The notes under the pieces were generated by a model. That model saw nothing but the letters and a program-made list of their open reading frames with translations, was not told the origin of the DNA and did not search any database. DNA of 64,000 bases, from positions 1-64,000 of the forward strand of contig JADLBC010000004.1 of NCBI GenBank assembly GCA_020847985.1, in the 5' to 3' direction. How positions within the stretch are numbered: position 1 is the stretch's first letter; each line of letters begins with the position of its first letter. The position numbers and the translations under genes are program-made. This document shows positions 51,562-61,391 of the stretch, piece after piece. This DNA comes from Dehalococcoidia bacterium. GTDB lineage: Bacteria; Chloroflexota; Dehalococcoidia; Tepidiformales; Tepidiformaceae.

Positions 51562-52782
51562 ATGACCGTGGAGATCCGTCCCTGCCGCCAGGACGAAGTC
51601 GAGGAGTACGCGCGCGTCGTCGCCTACGTCTTCGCCGAGGACAGCGCCGACGACATGAACGAGGAGATTCGCAACATCTCCCCGGACTGGACCACGTGCG
51701 CGTTCGTCGATGGGCGCCTGGCCACGACCATGGGGGCCTTCCCGTTCACCGTGCGGCTGAACGGCAGGCCGGTGCACATGGCAGGCGTCACGCAGGTCGG
51801 CACGCTCCCGATGTACCGGCGCCAGGGGCTGCTGCGAAAGGTGATGCAGCAGGGCTTCGAGACCATGCGCGAGCGCAACCAGCCGTTCGCCATCCTCTGG
51901 GCGAGCATGGCGGCCATCTACCAGCGCTTCGGCTATGGCATCGCCGCCGACACGGCTACCTACGAATTCGACCCGCGCGTCGCCCAGTTCGAAACCCGCC
52001 ACGAGGCCCCCGGCACGATCACGATGACGACCGCCGAGGAGGCTTTCGCGACGATCAAGCAGATCTACATCCAGTGGGCGGGGCCGCGAAACATGGCCAT
52101 CCATCGCGCCTCCGTCCTCTGGCAGGCCGACAATCTGCGACCCGCCCGGAAGGGCGCACCCGTGTACGCCGCCGTCTATCGCAACGCCGATGGCGAAGCT
52201 CGCGGTCACGTCACCTACGGCACCCGCAACCGCGAGCGCAGCGGGCCCGGCCCGGGGCAGGAGCTCAAGGTCACGGACTTCATCGCCCTCGACATGGAAG
52301 CCTACCGCGCCCTCTGGGAGTACCTCTGCCGCCACGACCTCGTCGGCACGATTGTCATGCCGCACGTCCTGCCCGTGGATGACCCCGCGCCCGGGCTGCT
52401 GCTCGAACCGCGCATGCTCCAGCGGCGCACCCAGGACGCGATCTGGATGCGCGTGATCGATGTGGAGAAGGCGCTTGCCGCGCGGCCCTACGGCGCCCGT
52501 GGCGAACTGACGCTGCGCATCGATGGCGATGCCATGTGCCCCTGGAACGACGCCACCTGGCTCATCGAGACCGATGGCCCCTCCGCCATGGTCAGCCGTA
52601 CGGACCGCAAACCAGACCTGACCATGCGCCCGAACGGCCTCGCACCGCTCATCTCGGGGCATACATCGGCGACGGCGCTGCATCGCGCGGGGGCGATTGA
52701 AGCCGCCGGCCCGGGTGCGCTCGCCACGGCGGACGCGCTCTTCCGCACGGAGTACGCGCCCTTCACGCCGAACCACTTCTAG
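51562..52782 (+). CDS. Eis-like GNAT N-acetyltransferase
   Basis: This 406-aa protein has an N-terminal GNAT domain with AGVTQVGTLPMYRRQGLLRKVMQQGFETMRERNQPFAILWAS, the acetyl-CoA-binding signature of the Eis family. A second GNAT-like half follows (from about 150), with a C-terminal SCP2-like part (MRPNGLAPLISGHTSATALHRAGAIE). The C-terminal carboxylate ends in FTPNHF, where Eis proteins place their catalytic terminal carboxylate. Mycobacterial Eis acetylates aminoglycosides and proteins, but the substrate here is not known. The ATG follows CGGAGC. Confidence 0.85.
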   Translation: MTVEIRPCRQDEVEEYARVVAYVFAEDSADDMNEEIRNISPDWTTCAFVDGRLATTMGAFPFTVRLNGRPVHMAGVTQVGTLPMYRRQGLLRKVMQQGFETMRERNQPFAILWASMAAIYQRFGYGIAADTATYEFDPRVAQFETRHEAPGTITMTTAEEAFATIKQIYIQWAGPRNMAIHRASVLWQADNLRPARKGAPVYAAVYRNADGEARGHVTYGTRNRERSGPGPGQELKVTDFIALDMEAYRALWEYLCRHDLVGTIVMPHVLPVDDPAPGLLLEPRMLQRRTQDAIWMRVIDVEKALAARPYGARGELTLRIDGDAMCPWNDATWLIETDGPSAMVSRTDRKPDLTMRPNGLAPLISGHTSATALHRAGAIEAAGPGALATADALFRTEYAPFTPNHF

Positions 52783-52790
52783 CGCCAAAA

Positions 52791-52816
52791 GGGCCCCTCC
52801 GCGATGGAGAGGCCCC
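52791..52816. terminator. Bidirectional hairpin with one bulge
   Basis: GGGCCCCTCC and GGAGAGGCCC pair with a single bulged base. AAAA on the left serves the minus-strand gene ending at 52844. Confidence 0.6.
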
Positions 52817-52843
52817 GAGGCTTTCGGCGAACCGCGGTGCGCC

Positions 52844-54073
52844 TTACATGCCGTCGTCGAACACGCTGACGCGGTGCCCGGCGCAGTCCCAGAGCTCGGC
52901 GTCGTCGTTCTCGGAGTTGTTCCAGATCGCGCTGACCGTCCACCAGAGTTCGCCGGGGAGGATGCTGCCCTGGCCCGTGCCCGAGCGGATGCGCACCGTC
53001 CCGTTCAGTACGAAGCCCGAGGGGAAGGCGAACTCCTGGTTGCCACCCGTGCTCACCAGCTTCCACCCGGTAAGATTCCCGCTGCCGGTCACATCGACCC
53101 ACTCACCCTGCTTGCTGAGCCCGGTAATCGCCGCCGTGCCGCCGCCGCACGCCGGCCCCTGCGTCACCGTCATCGTGGGCGTCGCGGTAGGGCTCGGCGT
53201 CGTTGTCGCGCTCACCGTCGGGCTGGGCGCGGCGGCCGTGGGGGTTGGGGTGGGCGCGAAGGGGGTGGGCGTTGGGGTCGCGCCGCCGATCGCGGCCTGG
53301 CACGAATCGCACGCGAACTGCGCCATCGTGATGCGCCACAGCTGCGGCGAGGGCGTCGCCGTGGCGGTGGGCGTCGCCGTTGGGCTGACCGGAGTCGCCG
53401 TGCCCGCGGGCGTGGTGGCTGTGGGCGTCCAGGTGGCCGTTGGGCTTCCCGCCCCTGCCGTGCTCGTGGGCGAAGGGCTCGGGCTTGTCGTCGTCGCGGT
53501 CTGCGGGCAGGCGGTGCCGGCCGGGTACTGCGCGATGAGCGCGACCCAGGCCGTCAGCGTTCCCGCCTGGTTCCGCGCCACCGCCACGCCGACACACTTC
53601 ACCGGCGGCGACCCGGCGGTGATGTACACGCCGCTCCCCGGGTAGGTGATGCCCACGATCGCCGCGGCAGGTGGGACATTCGATCCGCCGCTCGAGCCGC
53701 TTCCGAAGACGCCTTCGCCGATGCCGTTGTAGTAGGGCGCCGGGTACCCGCAATCGCGTGCACGGTCGTTGAACGAACGGCCGAAGGTATCGCCGTGGCC
53801 ACCCATCGCGCCGTGCGAGACCTGGTATTCGGCGAACCACGCCGCCGCCGCCGAAAGCGGTGCGCTCAGCGTCAGTTGCTGCGAATTGGCGATGTTCGCG
53901 TTACGCCACGCCTGCAGCAGCCCGAGGAACTCCTGTTCTTCGCCGCTAATCGAGGCCGAGACCGGGTCACAGGGCCCGGAGGCCGCCCGGGCCGGGGTGC
54001 TCCCCCCGGTCAGCATCGCCGCGCAGAACAGCACGGCCCCAAGGACCGCGAGCAACGGAACGCTCTTCACCAT
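52844..54073 (-). CDS. Secreted CAP-domain protein with lamin-tail (LTD) domain
   Basis: This 409-aa protein has a signal peptide (VPLLAVLGAVLFCAAMLTGG). It continues with a CAP/SCP-like domain containing FLGLLQAWRNANIANSQQLTLSAPLSAAAAWFAEYQVSHGAMGGHGDTFG, then a long Thr/Pro linker of about 95 residues. The C-terminal part with LTGWKLVSTGGNQEFAFPSGFVLNGTVRIRSG...AIWNNSENDDAELWDCAGHRVS is an LTD-type immunoglobulin-like domain. The Ser/Thr/Pro linker is typical of Chloroflexota exoproteins. Role unknown, and a surface adhesion or nucleic-acid-binding role would fit LTD proteins. TATGGT at 54107-54112 is a plausible -10. Confidence 0.8.
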   Translation of the reverse strand: MVKSVPLLAVLGAVLFCAAMLTGGSTPARAASGPCDPVSASISGEEQEFLGLLQAWRNANIANSQQLTLSAPLSAAAAWFAEYQVSHGAMGGHGDTFGRSFNDRARDCGYPAPYYNGIGEGVFGSGSSGGSNVPPAAAIVGITYPGSGVYITAGSPPVKCVGVAVARNQAGTLTAWVALIAQYPAGTACPQTATTTSPSPSPTSTAGAGSPTATWTPTATTPAGTATPVSPTATPTATATPSPQLWRITMAQFACDSCQAAIGGATPTPTPFAPTPTPTAAAPSPTVSATTTPSPTATPTMTVTQGPACGGGTAAITGLSKQGEWVDVTGSGNLTGWKLVSTGGNQEFAFPSGFVLNGTVRIRSGTGQGSILPGELWWTVSAIWNNSENDDAELWDCAGHRVSVFDDGM

Positions 54074-54106
54074 AGAAAAGACCCGCCAGCACCCCCCGCG
54101 CGAGCC

Positions 54107-54112
54107 ACCATA
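54107..54112 (-). promoter_or_regulatory. Putative -10 box of the CAP/LTD gene
   Basis: TATGGT on the minus strand, about 33 bases before the ATG, with TTGACC roughly 19 bases upstream as a possible -35. The spacing is slightly long. Confidence 0.35.
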
Positions 54113-54201
54113 ACACTGGCGTGTCCGTTCGGGTCAAGGCGATTGCGAGCGTCTCGCGGAGATCTTGCGGCCGGTTTACACGCTTGCGGGCCGAGGGCGG
54201 G

Positions 54202-54708
54202 CTACCCCTGGTCGAAGGGAAAGGCGCGGCCACGCGCGAGTTCGGCCACGCGCCGCGCGGCTTCCTCGGCCCGGCGGATCACATCCTCCGGGTAGCCGTA
54301 CTTGCGCTGGTGCGCATCGAATTCGTCCTCGTCGAGGAACTCGATGCACCCGTTCGGACGCACGCAGACATCCAGGTCGAGGTCGACGTACGTCAGTTCG
54401 TCACCGCGCAGCGCCGGGGGCGTGGTCACGTTGCAGTACCAGAGCGCGAGCGCGCACCCGGGCCTCGAAAGCCGGAAGACGTTGAACCAGCGGTCCCGCC
54501 AGAAGTACACCCGACTGTTGTAGGGCGAACGAAATTCGCCGCGGCTCGTGTAGATCGGGGTGCGGGCCCGGTATTCGGTCACGAGCAGGTTGCCATCGTC
54601 CGAAAGCACCCGGAACGGCTGGACCCAATGTTCCGCGCCGTCGTACTTGGTGGCACGCAGCGTAATTCGCGAACCCGGCGCAGCCACCGATTCGGGGTGC
54701 CCTTCCAT
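54202..54708 (-). CDS. DUF402 family protein
   Basis: This 168-aa protein shows the DUF402/FomD-like features TYVDLDLDVCVRPNGCIEFLDEDEFDAHQRKYGYPEDVI, preceded by YFWRDRWFNVFRLSRPGCALALWYCNVTTPP. Members are phosphatase-like hydrolases of nucleotides or related diphosphates. Three Asp residues in DLDLD and the acidic EFLDEDEFD are probable metal ligands. The ATG at 54708 lies six bases after TATCAT on the minus strand, so leaderless transcription is likely. A start at 54723 would lie upstream of that transcript. Confidence 0.82.
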   Translation of the reverse strand: MEGHPESVAAPGSRITLRATKYDGAEHWVQPFRVLSDDGNLLVTEYRARTPIYTSRGEFRSPYNSRVYFWRDRWFNVFRLSRPGCALALWYCNVTTPPALRGDELTYVDLDLDVCVRPNGCIEFLDEDEFDAHQRKYGYPEDVIRRAEEAARRVAELARGRAFPFDQG

Positions 54709-54714
54709 TCCGCG

Positions 54715-54720
54715 ATGATA
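54715..54720 (-). promoter_or_regulatory. -10 box exactly six bases before the DUF402 ATG
   Basis: TATCAT on the minus strand, six bases, then ATG at 54708. It overlaps the ATG at 54723 of a longer reading and argues against it. Confidence 0.5.
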
Positions 54721-54794
54721 CATGCGGCCCCCCGCCCCCGGCGCCTTTTACGTGAAGTTCCCCGAAAAAATCGATGAAGCGCGGCTTTGCCCGC

Positions 54795-54947
54795 CTAGTC
54801 GTTCACCAGGATCAGGCCCATGAGCGTGCCGATGCCCAACGCGGCGATGCCCATCATTGCGCAGATCACGATGTGGATCGGCTTGAAGTCCGCGACGATG
54901 TCCTGGTGCATCGGTGCGGCGTTCGGGTCCTGGTGCGCGTCGGCCAT
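54795..54947 (-). CDS. Small single-helix membrane protein (50 aa)
   Basis: The 50-residue protein has a polar N-terminal half (MADAHQDPNAAPMHQDIVAD) and one hydrophobic helix (HIVICAMMGIAALGIGTLMGLI) ending in LVND. GGGGGA six bases before the ATG is a good ribosome site. The composition and the placement of charge make it a convincing gene, despite its size. The function is unknown. The longer open frame to 55355 runs antisense to the DUF309 gene and is not coding. Confidence 0.7.
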   Translation of the reverse strand: MADAHQDPNAAPMHQDIVADFKPIHIVICAMMGIAALGIGTLMGLILVND

Positions 54948-55025
54948 GGCCAATCCCCCGGGGTGTGCGTGCCCCGATTGTGATGCCGCGCCCGCTTGCA
55001 CGCACATCGGCCGGCATCCCCCTGC

Positions 55026-55031
55026 TACCGT
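55026..55031 (+). promoter_or_regulatory. -10 box exactly six bases before the DUF309 ATG
   Basis: TACCGT, six bases, then ATG at 55038. It matches the leaderless geometry of 33824, 47960, 54715 and 59970. Confidence 0.5.
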
Positions 55032-55037
55032 GTCTTC

Positions 55038-55526
55038 ATGCCTCGAACCCTCGTGACGAAGCGCATCACCGTTCCCGGCAACCTCCAGGCCGCCTGCGAC
55101 CAATTCAACCGGGGCCAGTTCTTCGAATGCCACGAAACGCTCGAGGAGATCTGGCAACAGGAACACGGCCCCGTGCGCGACCTCTTTAAGGGACTGATCC
55201 AGCTCGCCGCCGCGTTCGTGCACATCACGCGCAACCACTACCGCGGGCCGGACCGCCTCCTCGGCACCGCGGCCGGCTACCTCCGGCCCTATACGGACAC
55301 CGGCGCCATGGGGTTCGATGCCGCCGCGCTGGTCGCCGCGATCGAGGCCGCGCATGCCCGCCTGCGCGCGGCCGGCCCGGCCAACCCGGCCTCCCTCTAC
55401 CCCGGCGCCGAGCCCGTGCTCACTTTCGACGCCGCGAGCCTTCCCGCCGAAGCCCGCCGCTGGCGCGCGTGGGGATTCAATGACGAGGGCCTCGCGACTG
55501 TGAACGAGATCACAATCATCGAGTAA
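55038..55526 (+). CDS. DUF309 family protein
   Basis: The 162-aa protein has the DUF309 signature FNRGQFFECHETLEEIWQQEHGPVRDLFKGLIQLAAAFVHITRNHYRGPDRLL, a helical fold with conserved Glu and His. The role of the family is unknown. The C-terminal third (about 110-162) contains further helices. The start at 55038 follows a leaderless-type -10, and an in-frame ATG at 54996 would lie upstream of it. Confidence 0.85.
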   Translation: MPRTLVTKRITVPGNLQAACDQFNRGQFFECHETLEEIWQQEHGPVRDLFKGLIQLAAAFVHITRNHYRGPDRLLGTAAGYLRPYTDTGAMGFDAAALVAAIEAAHARLRAAGPANPASLYPGAEPVLTFDAASLPAEARRWRAWGFNDEGLATVNEITIIE

Positions 55527-55685
55527 ACGTTTTCCCCGGGGAGCTTTCCTTCGCCAGCCCGAACGGCGCTCGCGCGGTACGCTCGAGGGCAGCGCCCGCG
55601 GTCCTGTGCGCGAGCCCGATCACGACCCCGCCAACGCCCGCCCGGGCAGGCTCGCGGGTCCACCACGCCACGGGGGAGGCGAAAA

Positions 55686-56438
55686 GTGCCAGCAGACAAC
55701 GGAACCACCATGCCGGCCGATGAGGTCGTCATCGAAGCCCGCGATGTCCAGAAGACATACGACACCGGGTCGATCCAGGTGCATGCCCTGCGCGGCGTCA
55801 GCCTCTCGGTCCGCCGGGGCGAAATGGTGGCCATCATGGGGCCTTCCGGCTGCGGCAAGACGACCCTGCTCAACAGCCTCTCCGGGCTCGATGACTTCGA
55901 CTCCGGCGACGTCCTCATCAACGGCACGGACATCACGCGCATGCCCGACGACAAGAAGACCGAGTTCCGCGCCCGCGACATGGGCTTCGTCTTCCAGACG
56001 TACAACCTGCTGCCCGTGCTCACCGCCGCCGAGAACGTGGAGCTGCCGCTCATCGTCTCTGGCACGCGCCCGAAGCTGGCCCGCGAAATGGCCCTCCAGG
56101 CGCTCGACCGCGTGAACCTCCGCGATAAGGCGAACCAGCGCCCGTCGCAGCTTTCCGGAGGGCAGCGGCAACGTATTACCGTCGCTCGCGCCGTCGTGAA
56201 CCGGCCCGCGATCATGTGGGCCGATGAGCCCACCGGCGCCCTCGATTCGGCCACGGCGACCGAGATCATGGACCTCATCGTCGAACTCAACCAGAGCGCG
56301 CATCAGACGTGCGTGATCGTCACGCACGACCCGAAGGTCGCCGCGCGCTGCCATCGCACCGTGCACATGGCCGACGGCCTCATCGTCCGGGAGGACACGC
56401 AGGCCACCATGCGCGAGGTGGCGGGGAGCCACGCGTGA
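55686..56438 (+). CDS. MacB/LolD-type ABC transporter ATP-binding protein
   Basis: The 250-aa protein has Walker [10 protein letters not shown] (about 54-62), Q-loop [22 protein letters not shown], signature LSGGQRQR (about 156-163), Walker [14 protein letters not shown] and the H-loop [14 protein letters not shown]. This is the MacB/LolD/FtsE group, which works with FtsX-like permeases. GTG at 55686 follows GGGGAGG. A second ATG at 55710 is possible. It overlaps the permease gene by four bases (GTGA), so both make one transporter. Confidence 0.93.
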   Translation: MPADNGTTMPADEVVIEARDVQKTYDTGSIQVHALRGVSLSVRRGEMVAIMGPSGCGKTTLLNSLSGLDDFDSGDVLINGTDITRMPDDKKTEFRARDMGFVFQTYNLLPVLTAAENVELPLIVSGTRPKLAREMALQALDRVNLRDKANQRPSQLSGGQRQRITVARAVVNRPAIMWADEPTGALDSATATEIMDLIVELNQSAHQTCVIVTHDPKVAARCHRTVHMADGLIVREDTQATMREVAGSHA

Positions 56439-59400
56439 ACGAGCTGTTCGGTCTCTCCATGACCTACATCGCGATTGGCTGCGTCGCCGCCACCGCGCTC
56501 ATCTTCCTGCTGGTGGCGCTCATCGCCATCCGCAATCCCGTGATGTTTAAGATGGGATTGCGCAACATCCCCCGCCGGAAGGCGCAGACGGCGCTCATCA
56601 TCATCGGCCTCATGCTCTCCACGCTGATCATGAGCGCCGCCTTCGGCACGGGTGACACCCTCACCACCAGCGTCACGGAGGAGGTGTACAACCTTCTCGG
56701 CGAGGCCGACGAGCTCATCTCCTGGGACACCGACAAGCAGCCTGCTGCCCAGGACGAACAGGTCATCCCCCTGAGCGAAGTCGAGGGATGGCAGAAGCAG
56801 TTTGCCAATGACCCCGATATCGAAGCGTTCGTTCCGCTCAGCTTCGAAAGGCTCCCCGTTCAGAACCAGCGCACCCGCCTGAACGAAGCCACCGCCACGA
56901 TCGTCGGCTTCCGCGCCGCCGACGCCGCGGCCCTCGGCGGCCTTCGCGATGTCAACGGCAATTCCCTCGCGCTCACCGGCAACGAGATCGCCGTGAACGA
57001 GGACCTCGCCGAAAAAATTGACGCCCGACCCGGCGACCAGCTCTCCGTCTTCTACGAAGGCAAGCCCTTCACCCTCGTGGTCAAGGCGATCACCCCCAAC
57101 CAGATCCTCAGCGGCGCCTTCAACACCGTCGACAGGCAGGGCGGCGGCGTCGATTTCGCCACCCTCGCCGCAATCAGCGGCAACGGCCAGAACGCCAACG
57201 GCGTGTTCGTGTCCAACCGTGGCGGCGTCAAGACGGGCATGGGCCGCTCCGACGCGGTCGTCGAGAAGCTCGAATCCGCCATCGGCGACCGGCCCTACCA
57301 GGTCGAGGCGTTCAAGAAGGATTCCGTGGCCTTCGCCGAGCTTATCGGGAACGCCTTCACCACCATCTTTGTGGTCTTCGGCCTCTTCTCCATCGCCGCC
57401 GGCGTACTCCTGATATTCCTCATCTTCGTCATGCTCGCCGCCGAGCGGAAACCCGAAATGGGTATGGCCCGCGCCGTCGGCGCCAAGCGCCGCCAGCTCG
57501 TCGAATCCTTCCTCGCCGAGGGCATGGGCTACGACCTCGGGTCGGCCATCGTCGGGCTGGTCGCGGGCATGGGCGTAACCGTGCTCATGGTCGCCATCAT
57601 CAAATCGTTCGCGGGCGATAACCTGGGGCTGGACCTCACCGTGTCCTTCACGCCGCGCAGCCTCATCGTCGCCTTCTGCCTCGGCGTGATTGCGACCTTC
57701 ATCGTGATCTTCATTTCGTCATGGCGCGCCAGCCGCCTGAACATCACGGCCGCCATCCGCGACCTTCCCGAATCGCACCCGGTGAACCCGGAAGCCTCCA
57801 CCTGGCGCGGCTATATCCGGGCCGCGCTCAACGGCGTCCTCGCCACCGGCGTGCCCGTGGGCGCATCGCTGTTCCTGCTCGGGCCGATGGGCATGGTGCC
57901 CGGCGCCGTCCTCATCGTGATCGGGCTCATCGCGCCCTGGTTCTACCTTCTCCGCGGCCACAACACCGGCCAGTCCCGTGAACACCGTACGACCGAAGGT
58001 CCTCCCCGCTGGCCGTGGATTCTCGGGCTCGCCCTGCCCGTCATCGGCTGGTTCCTCATCCTGCCGTGGTACCTGGTCGCGTTCGTGCTCGTGCGCTTCA
58101 CGCGAGACCGCAAACCGGCGTCGCTGCCGGCGTGGCTTCCCGTGGCCGGCATCCTCGTGCCGCCGCTGGGCTTCGTCGTGGCGCTCCTCCAGGAGGCCCG
58201 TGCCCAGATCGCCTGGAGCGTGGGCGTCGCATTCGCCTTCGGCCTCGCGGGTGTGGCGATGACCTATGCCGGCATGGACCGCGACAGCGCGTTCTGGTTC
58301 CTGCTTGGCGTCTCGCTGCTGTTCCTGTTCGCGGCCGTCACGTTGCGCTACTTCGGGGTCTCGCCCCGCCTTTCGTTCACCGCCACCAGCGCCCTCCTGC
58401 TCGTGATCTGGTACCTCCCGGGGAGCGTTTACGACAACGTCGTGGGCGAACTGAACGGCGACATCGAGATGTTCTTCCTGAGCGGCATGGTGATGGTCAC
58501 CGCCGCCGTCTTCATCGTCGTCTATAACGCCGACATCGTGCTGCCGTTGATTGCCCGGCTCGGTTCCCGCTTCGGCCGCATCCTGCCCGCCATCAAGACG
58601 GGCGTCGCATACCCGCTGACGGCCCGTTTCCGCACGGGCATGACGATGACCATGATCGGCCTGATCATGTTCTCCCTCGTCATGATGGCGACGATGAACA
58701 CGAATTTCTCGGCACTCTACCTCAACGATGAGTCCCGCGGCGGCTTCGATGTCATCGTCCAGCCAAACGAGAACAACCACATCGATGACCTTGCTTCGAC
58801 CCTGAACGCGGCCGGCCTGCCGCCGACGGCCATCCAGACCGTCGCCCAGATCCGCCTGGCCGGGTCGTACGAAGCCGAAGTCCAGAACAAGGACCACCGC
58901 AAGGTCGACAACGACAGGACCCCCGAATCCGGCGACAAGTATGCACCGGACTTCCTCCGATTCTCCGTGATTGGCGCGGACGAAGGCTTCCTGCGGGCCA
59001 CGAACATCGGCATGCGTATTCGCGCCGAAGGGTACGAATCCGACCAGCAGGTGTGGCAGGCGCTGCTCGCCGACCCCACCAAGGCCGTCATCCCTTCCTA
59101 CCTGGTCACGGCCGATGCCGGCTTCGGCCCGCCCACTGGCGACCTCCTGAAGCTGAACGAAATCACCGGCCCCTTCCAGCCGTTCACCCTGGACATTCGT
59201 GACCCGGGGTCCGGGAATGTCAGCACGGTCACGGTGATCGGCATCATGAAGGACGCCGCGGGGACCTTCCTCACCCTGGGCGGCAACGCCGATGGCACGG
59301 GCGGCATCCTCACGGGCATGGCCACGCTCGAAAAGACGTTCCCGAACGCCCGCAGCCAGCGCTTCTACCTCACCCTGAAGGAAGGCGTCGACTCCGAGGA

Positions 59401-59896
59401 GTACGCGAAACAGGTCGAATCCACGCTCGTGCAGGCAAGCGCCGATTCGCTGCAGAAGCTTCTCGACGACCAGCAGGCCATCTCGAACGGCTTCCTGCTC
59501 GTCTTCCAGGGGTTCATGGGGCTGGGCCTGATTGTCGGCATCGCGGCCCTCGCGGTGGTGGCGTCGCGCGCCGTCGTGGAGCGCCGCCAACAGATCGGCA
59601 TGCTGCGCGCGATCGGCTACCAGCGGAGCATGGTCGCGCTCAGCTTCCTCTTCGAATCCGGGTTCATCGCCATTTCGGGCATCCTGCTCGGCCTGGTGCT
59701 GGGGCTGTCGCTTTCATGGGTGCTCTTCGTCTCCGGAGATTTCGGCGAAGAGTCGAAGAACATGCCGTTCGCGGTGCCCTGGCTGAACCTGGCGATCATC
59801 TGCGGCATCGCCTTTACGGCGTCGATGTTGATGACCTTCCTTCCGGCGCGCGGCGCTTCGCATGTGCCCGTCGCCGAAGCCCTCCGGTACGAATAG
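56435..59896 (+). CDS. Large FtsX/MacB-type ABC permease
   Basis: This 1153-aa protein is larger than usual single FtsX permeases. It holds two FtsX-like halves. The first has helices near the N-terminus ([22 protein letters not shown]), a large external domain and a three-helix bundle near residues 305-440. The middle has six or more further helices around residues 470-700. The second half (from about 730) repeats the external domain and ends with a triple-helix bundle, [41 protein letters not shown]. Such permeases usually transmit force to extracytoplasmic partners or extrude lipids or peptides. GTG start overlaps the ATPase gene by four bases. Confidence 0.88.
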   Translation: MNELFGLSMTYIAIGCVAATALIFLLVALIAIRNPVMFKMGLRNIPRRKAQTALIIIGLMLSTLIMSAAFGTGDTLTTSVTEEVYNLLGEADELISWDTDKQPAAQDEQVIPLSEVEGWQKQFANDPDIEAFVPLSFERLPVQNQRTRLNEATATIVGFRAADAAALGGLRDVNGNSLALTGNEIAVNEDLAEKIDARPGDQLSVFYEGKPFTLVVKAITPNQILSGAFNTVDRQGGGVDFATLAAISGNGQNANGVFVSNRGGVKTGMGRSDAVVEKLESAIGDRPYQVEAFKKDSVAFAELIGNAFTTIFVVFGLFSIAAGVLLIFLIFVMLAAERKPEMGMARAVGAKRRQLVESFLAEGMGYDLGSAIVGLVAGMGVTVLMVAIIKSFAGDNLGLDLTVSFTPRSLIVAFCLGVIATFIVIFISSWRASRLNITAAIRDLPESHPVNPEASTWRGYIRAALNGVLATGVPVGASLFLLGPMGMVPGAVLIVIGLIAPWFYLLRGHNTGQSREHRTTEGPPRWPWILGLALPVIGWFLILPWYLVAFVLVRFTRDRKPASLPAWLPVAGILVPPLGFVVALLQEARAQIAWSVGVAFAFGLAGVAMTYAGMDRDSAFWFLLGVSLLFLFAAVTLRYFGVSPRLSFTATSALLLVIWYLPGSVYDNVVGELNGDIEMFFLSGMVMVTAAVFIVVYNADIVLPLIARLGSRFGRILPAIKTGVAYPLTARFRTGMTMTMIGLIMFSLVMMATMNTNFSALYLNDESRGGFDVIVQPNENNHIDDLASTLNAAGLPPTAIQTVAQIRLAGSYEAEVQNKDHRKVDNDRTPESGDKYAPDFLRFSVIGADEGFLRATNIGMRIRAEGYESDQQVWQALLADPTKAVIPSYLVTADAGFGPPTGDLLKLNEITGPFQPFTLDIRDPGSGNVSTVTVIGIMKDAAGTFLTLGGNADGTGGILTGMATLEKTFPNARSQRFYLTLKEGVDSEEYAKQVESTLVQASADSLQKLLDDQQAISNGFLLVFQGFMGLGLIVGIAALAVVASRAVVERRQQIGMLRAIGYQRSMVALSFLFESGFIAISGILLGLVLGLSLSWVLFVSGDFGEESKNMPFAVPWLNLAIICGIAFTASMLMTFLPARGASHVPVAEALRYE

Positions 59897-59969
59897 CAGG
59901 CGCGGGGCCGTGCGGGTGTCAGAGCACCCAGGCGGCCTCAGCCGTCCTGCCTTCTGAACGCTCCCCTGC

Positions 59970-59975
59970 TACAGT
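59970..59975 (+). promoter_or_regulatory. -10 box exactly six bases before a GTG start
   Basis: TACAGT, six C's, then GTG at 59982. It is one of the cleanest cases of the leaderless geometry. Confidence 0.55.
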
Positions 59976-59981
59976 CCCCCC

Positions 59982-60764
59982 GTGGACCGTCCCGAGCTGC
60001 TCGGCACCCGTCTGTTCGACCTCACCGGCAGGGTCGCGGTCGTCACCGGCGCGGGGCGCGGGCTCGGCCGCACGATGGCGCTGGCGCTCGCGGCGGCCGG
60101 CGCGGACATCGCCGCGAGCAGCCGCACGCTCCCGGAGCTGGAATCCCTCGCCACCGAGGTGCGCGCCCTGGGCCGTGCCTGCGAACCCATCCCGGCCGAC
60201 ATAACGGACCCGGCCGCGGCCGATGCGCTCGCCGCCGTCGCCATCGGCCGCTTCGGGCACATCGACATCCTGGTGAACAACGCGGGCATCAACATCCGCA
60301 AGCCGGTGCTCGAACTCACGCACGCCGAGTACCGCCAGGTGCTCGCGACCAACCTCGAAGGCTACTTCCTCGCCGCGAAAGCGATCGGCCCACACTTGGT
60401 CGCACGCGGCACGGGGAAGGTGATCAACATTTCGAGCATCCTCGGCAGCGTCGCACTCCCGAACCAGGCCGCCTACGCCAGCGCCAAGGGCGGCATCGAG
60501 CAGTTGACGAAGGTGCTCGCACTCGAATGGGCGTCCGCGAACGTGCAGGTGAACGCCATCGCCCCCACCTACTTCGAGACCGACCTCACGCGCCCGCTCT
60601 ACGAGGACCCGGAACGCCGCCGCTTCATCACCGAACGCACGCCGGCCGGGCGCTGGGGGCAGCCGCACGAACTCGCCGGCGCCGTCATCTTCCTCGCCAG
60701 CGCCGCGAGCGACTACATCACCGGCCACACGCTCGTGGTCGATGGCGGCTGGATGGCCTGGTAG
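59982..60764 (+). CDS. Short-chain dehydrogenase/reductase (SDR)
   Basis: This 260-aa protein has the SDR dinucleotide motif VTGAGRGLG (21-29), the NNAG motif (98-102 region), the catalytic Ser151/Ser152, Tyr165 and Lys169 in YASAKG, and the C-terminal TGHTLVVDGGWMAW. It resembles gluconate 5-dehydrogenase and 2-deoxy-D-gluconate 3-dehydrogenase-like enzymes, but the true substrate is unknown. GTG start with leaderless geometry. It converges on the VOC-like gene, with three bases between the stops. Confidence 0.92.
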   Translation: MDRPELLGTRLFDLTGRVAVVTGAGRGLGRTMALALAAAGADIAASSRTLPELESLATEVRALGRACEPIPADITDPAAADALAAVAIGRFGHIDILVNNAGINIRKPVLELTHAEYRQVLATNLEGYFLAAKAIGPHLVARGTGKVINISSILGSVALPNQAAYASAKGGIEQLTKVLALEWASANVQVNAIAPTYFETDLTRPLYEDPERRRFITERTPAGRWGQPHELAGAVIFLASAASDYITGHTLVVDGGWMAW

Positions 60765-60767
60765 GGG

Positions 60768-61238
60768 CTACCGCCGGTGGTATTGCATCGGGCGCGAAGG
60801 CCAGTCCGCCGCCGTGGTCGTGGCACGCGGAGCGGCTTCGCCCGGCGCCGCGGGGGCATCCTGCCAGAAGGTGAAGAGGTAGTTGTCCGGGCCCATCACC
60901 TGGCACTCCAGGTGCCCGTCGATGTCCGCCGGGGGCATGACCGAGAGCGCGCCCATCGCAAGGGCCGTCGCATACGCCTGCTGCGTGGCCGGCACGCGTA
61001 GCCGGATCTCGGCGCCGATGCCACGGGCCACGCCTTCGCGGGCCAGTGCGTTGAACCATGGGTGCGAACGCGACGCTTCGTCGGCGTGGAGCGAGATGCG
61101 GCCGCCGTCCGCGTCCAGTTCCGCGAAGCCGGGGTGGCGGGCCACCACGCGCACCGATGCCGCCTTCTCCAAAAAGTCGGTCACGCCGGGGATGTCCGTC
61201 GTCCACAACACGAGCCCGAGCCCGCTTTCGCCTGCCAA
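60768..61238 (-). CDS. VOC-like (glyoxalase-fold) protein
   Basis: This 156-aa protein has a VOC-type opening, LGLVLWTTDIPGVTDFLEKAASVRVVARHPGFAELDADGGRISLHADE. A second half with EIRLRVPATQQAYATALAMGALSVMPPADIDGHLECQVMGPDNYLFTFW looks like the paired module. The metal ligands are not all obvious, so it may be a ligand-binding rather than catalytic member. TTG at 61238 has GGAGG seven bases upstream. A TATACT box at 61270-61275 gives a leader of about 25 bases. Confidence 0.7.
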   Translation of the reverse strand: MAGESGLGLVLWTTDIPGVTDFLEKAASVRVVARHPGFAELDADGGRISLHADEASRSHPWFNALAREGVARGIGAEIRLRVPATQQAYATALAMGALSVMPPADIDGHLECQVMGPDNYLFTFWQDAPAAPGEAAPRATTTAADWPSRPMQYHRR

Positions 61239-61269
61239 CGCCGAGCCTCCGCACCCTCCGCCAGCGGGC

Positions 61270-61275
61270 AGTATA
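61270..61275 (-). promoter_or_regulatory. -10 box of the VOC-like gene
   Basis: TATACT on the minus strand, 31 bases before the TTG start, fits a normal SD-led gene. A -35 was not clear. Confidence 0.45.
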
Positions 61276-61391
61276 AGTCGCAGTCAAGTATCAAGCCCCA
61301 TAGCTCGCCATAAAGGAGCCAATTGTTAAGATCCCCCCCGGGATCCCCGCTCGAACCCCTCCATCCCCCTCCAGCGGCTGCGCCCGCCGGC

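Noticed and set aside
57719-59590. 623-aa minus-strand frame in the large permease
   Set aside because: It is antisense to the membrane permease and has shadow-type composition.
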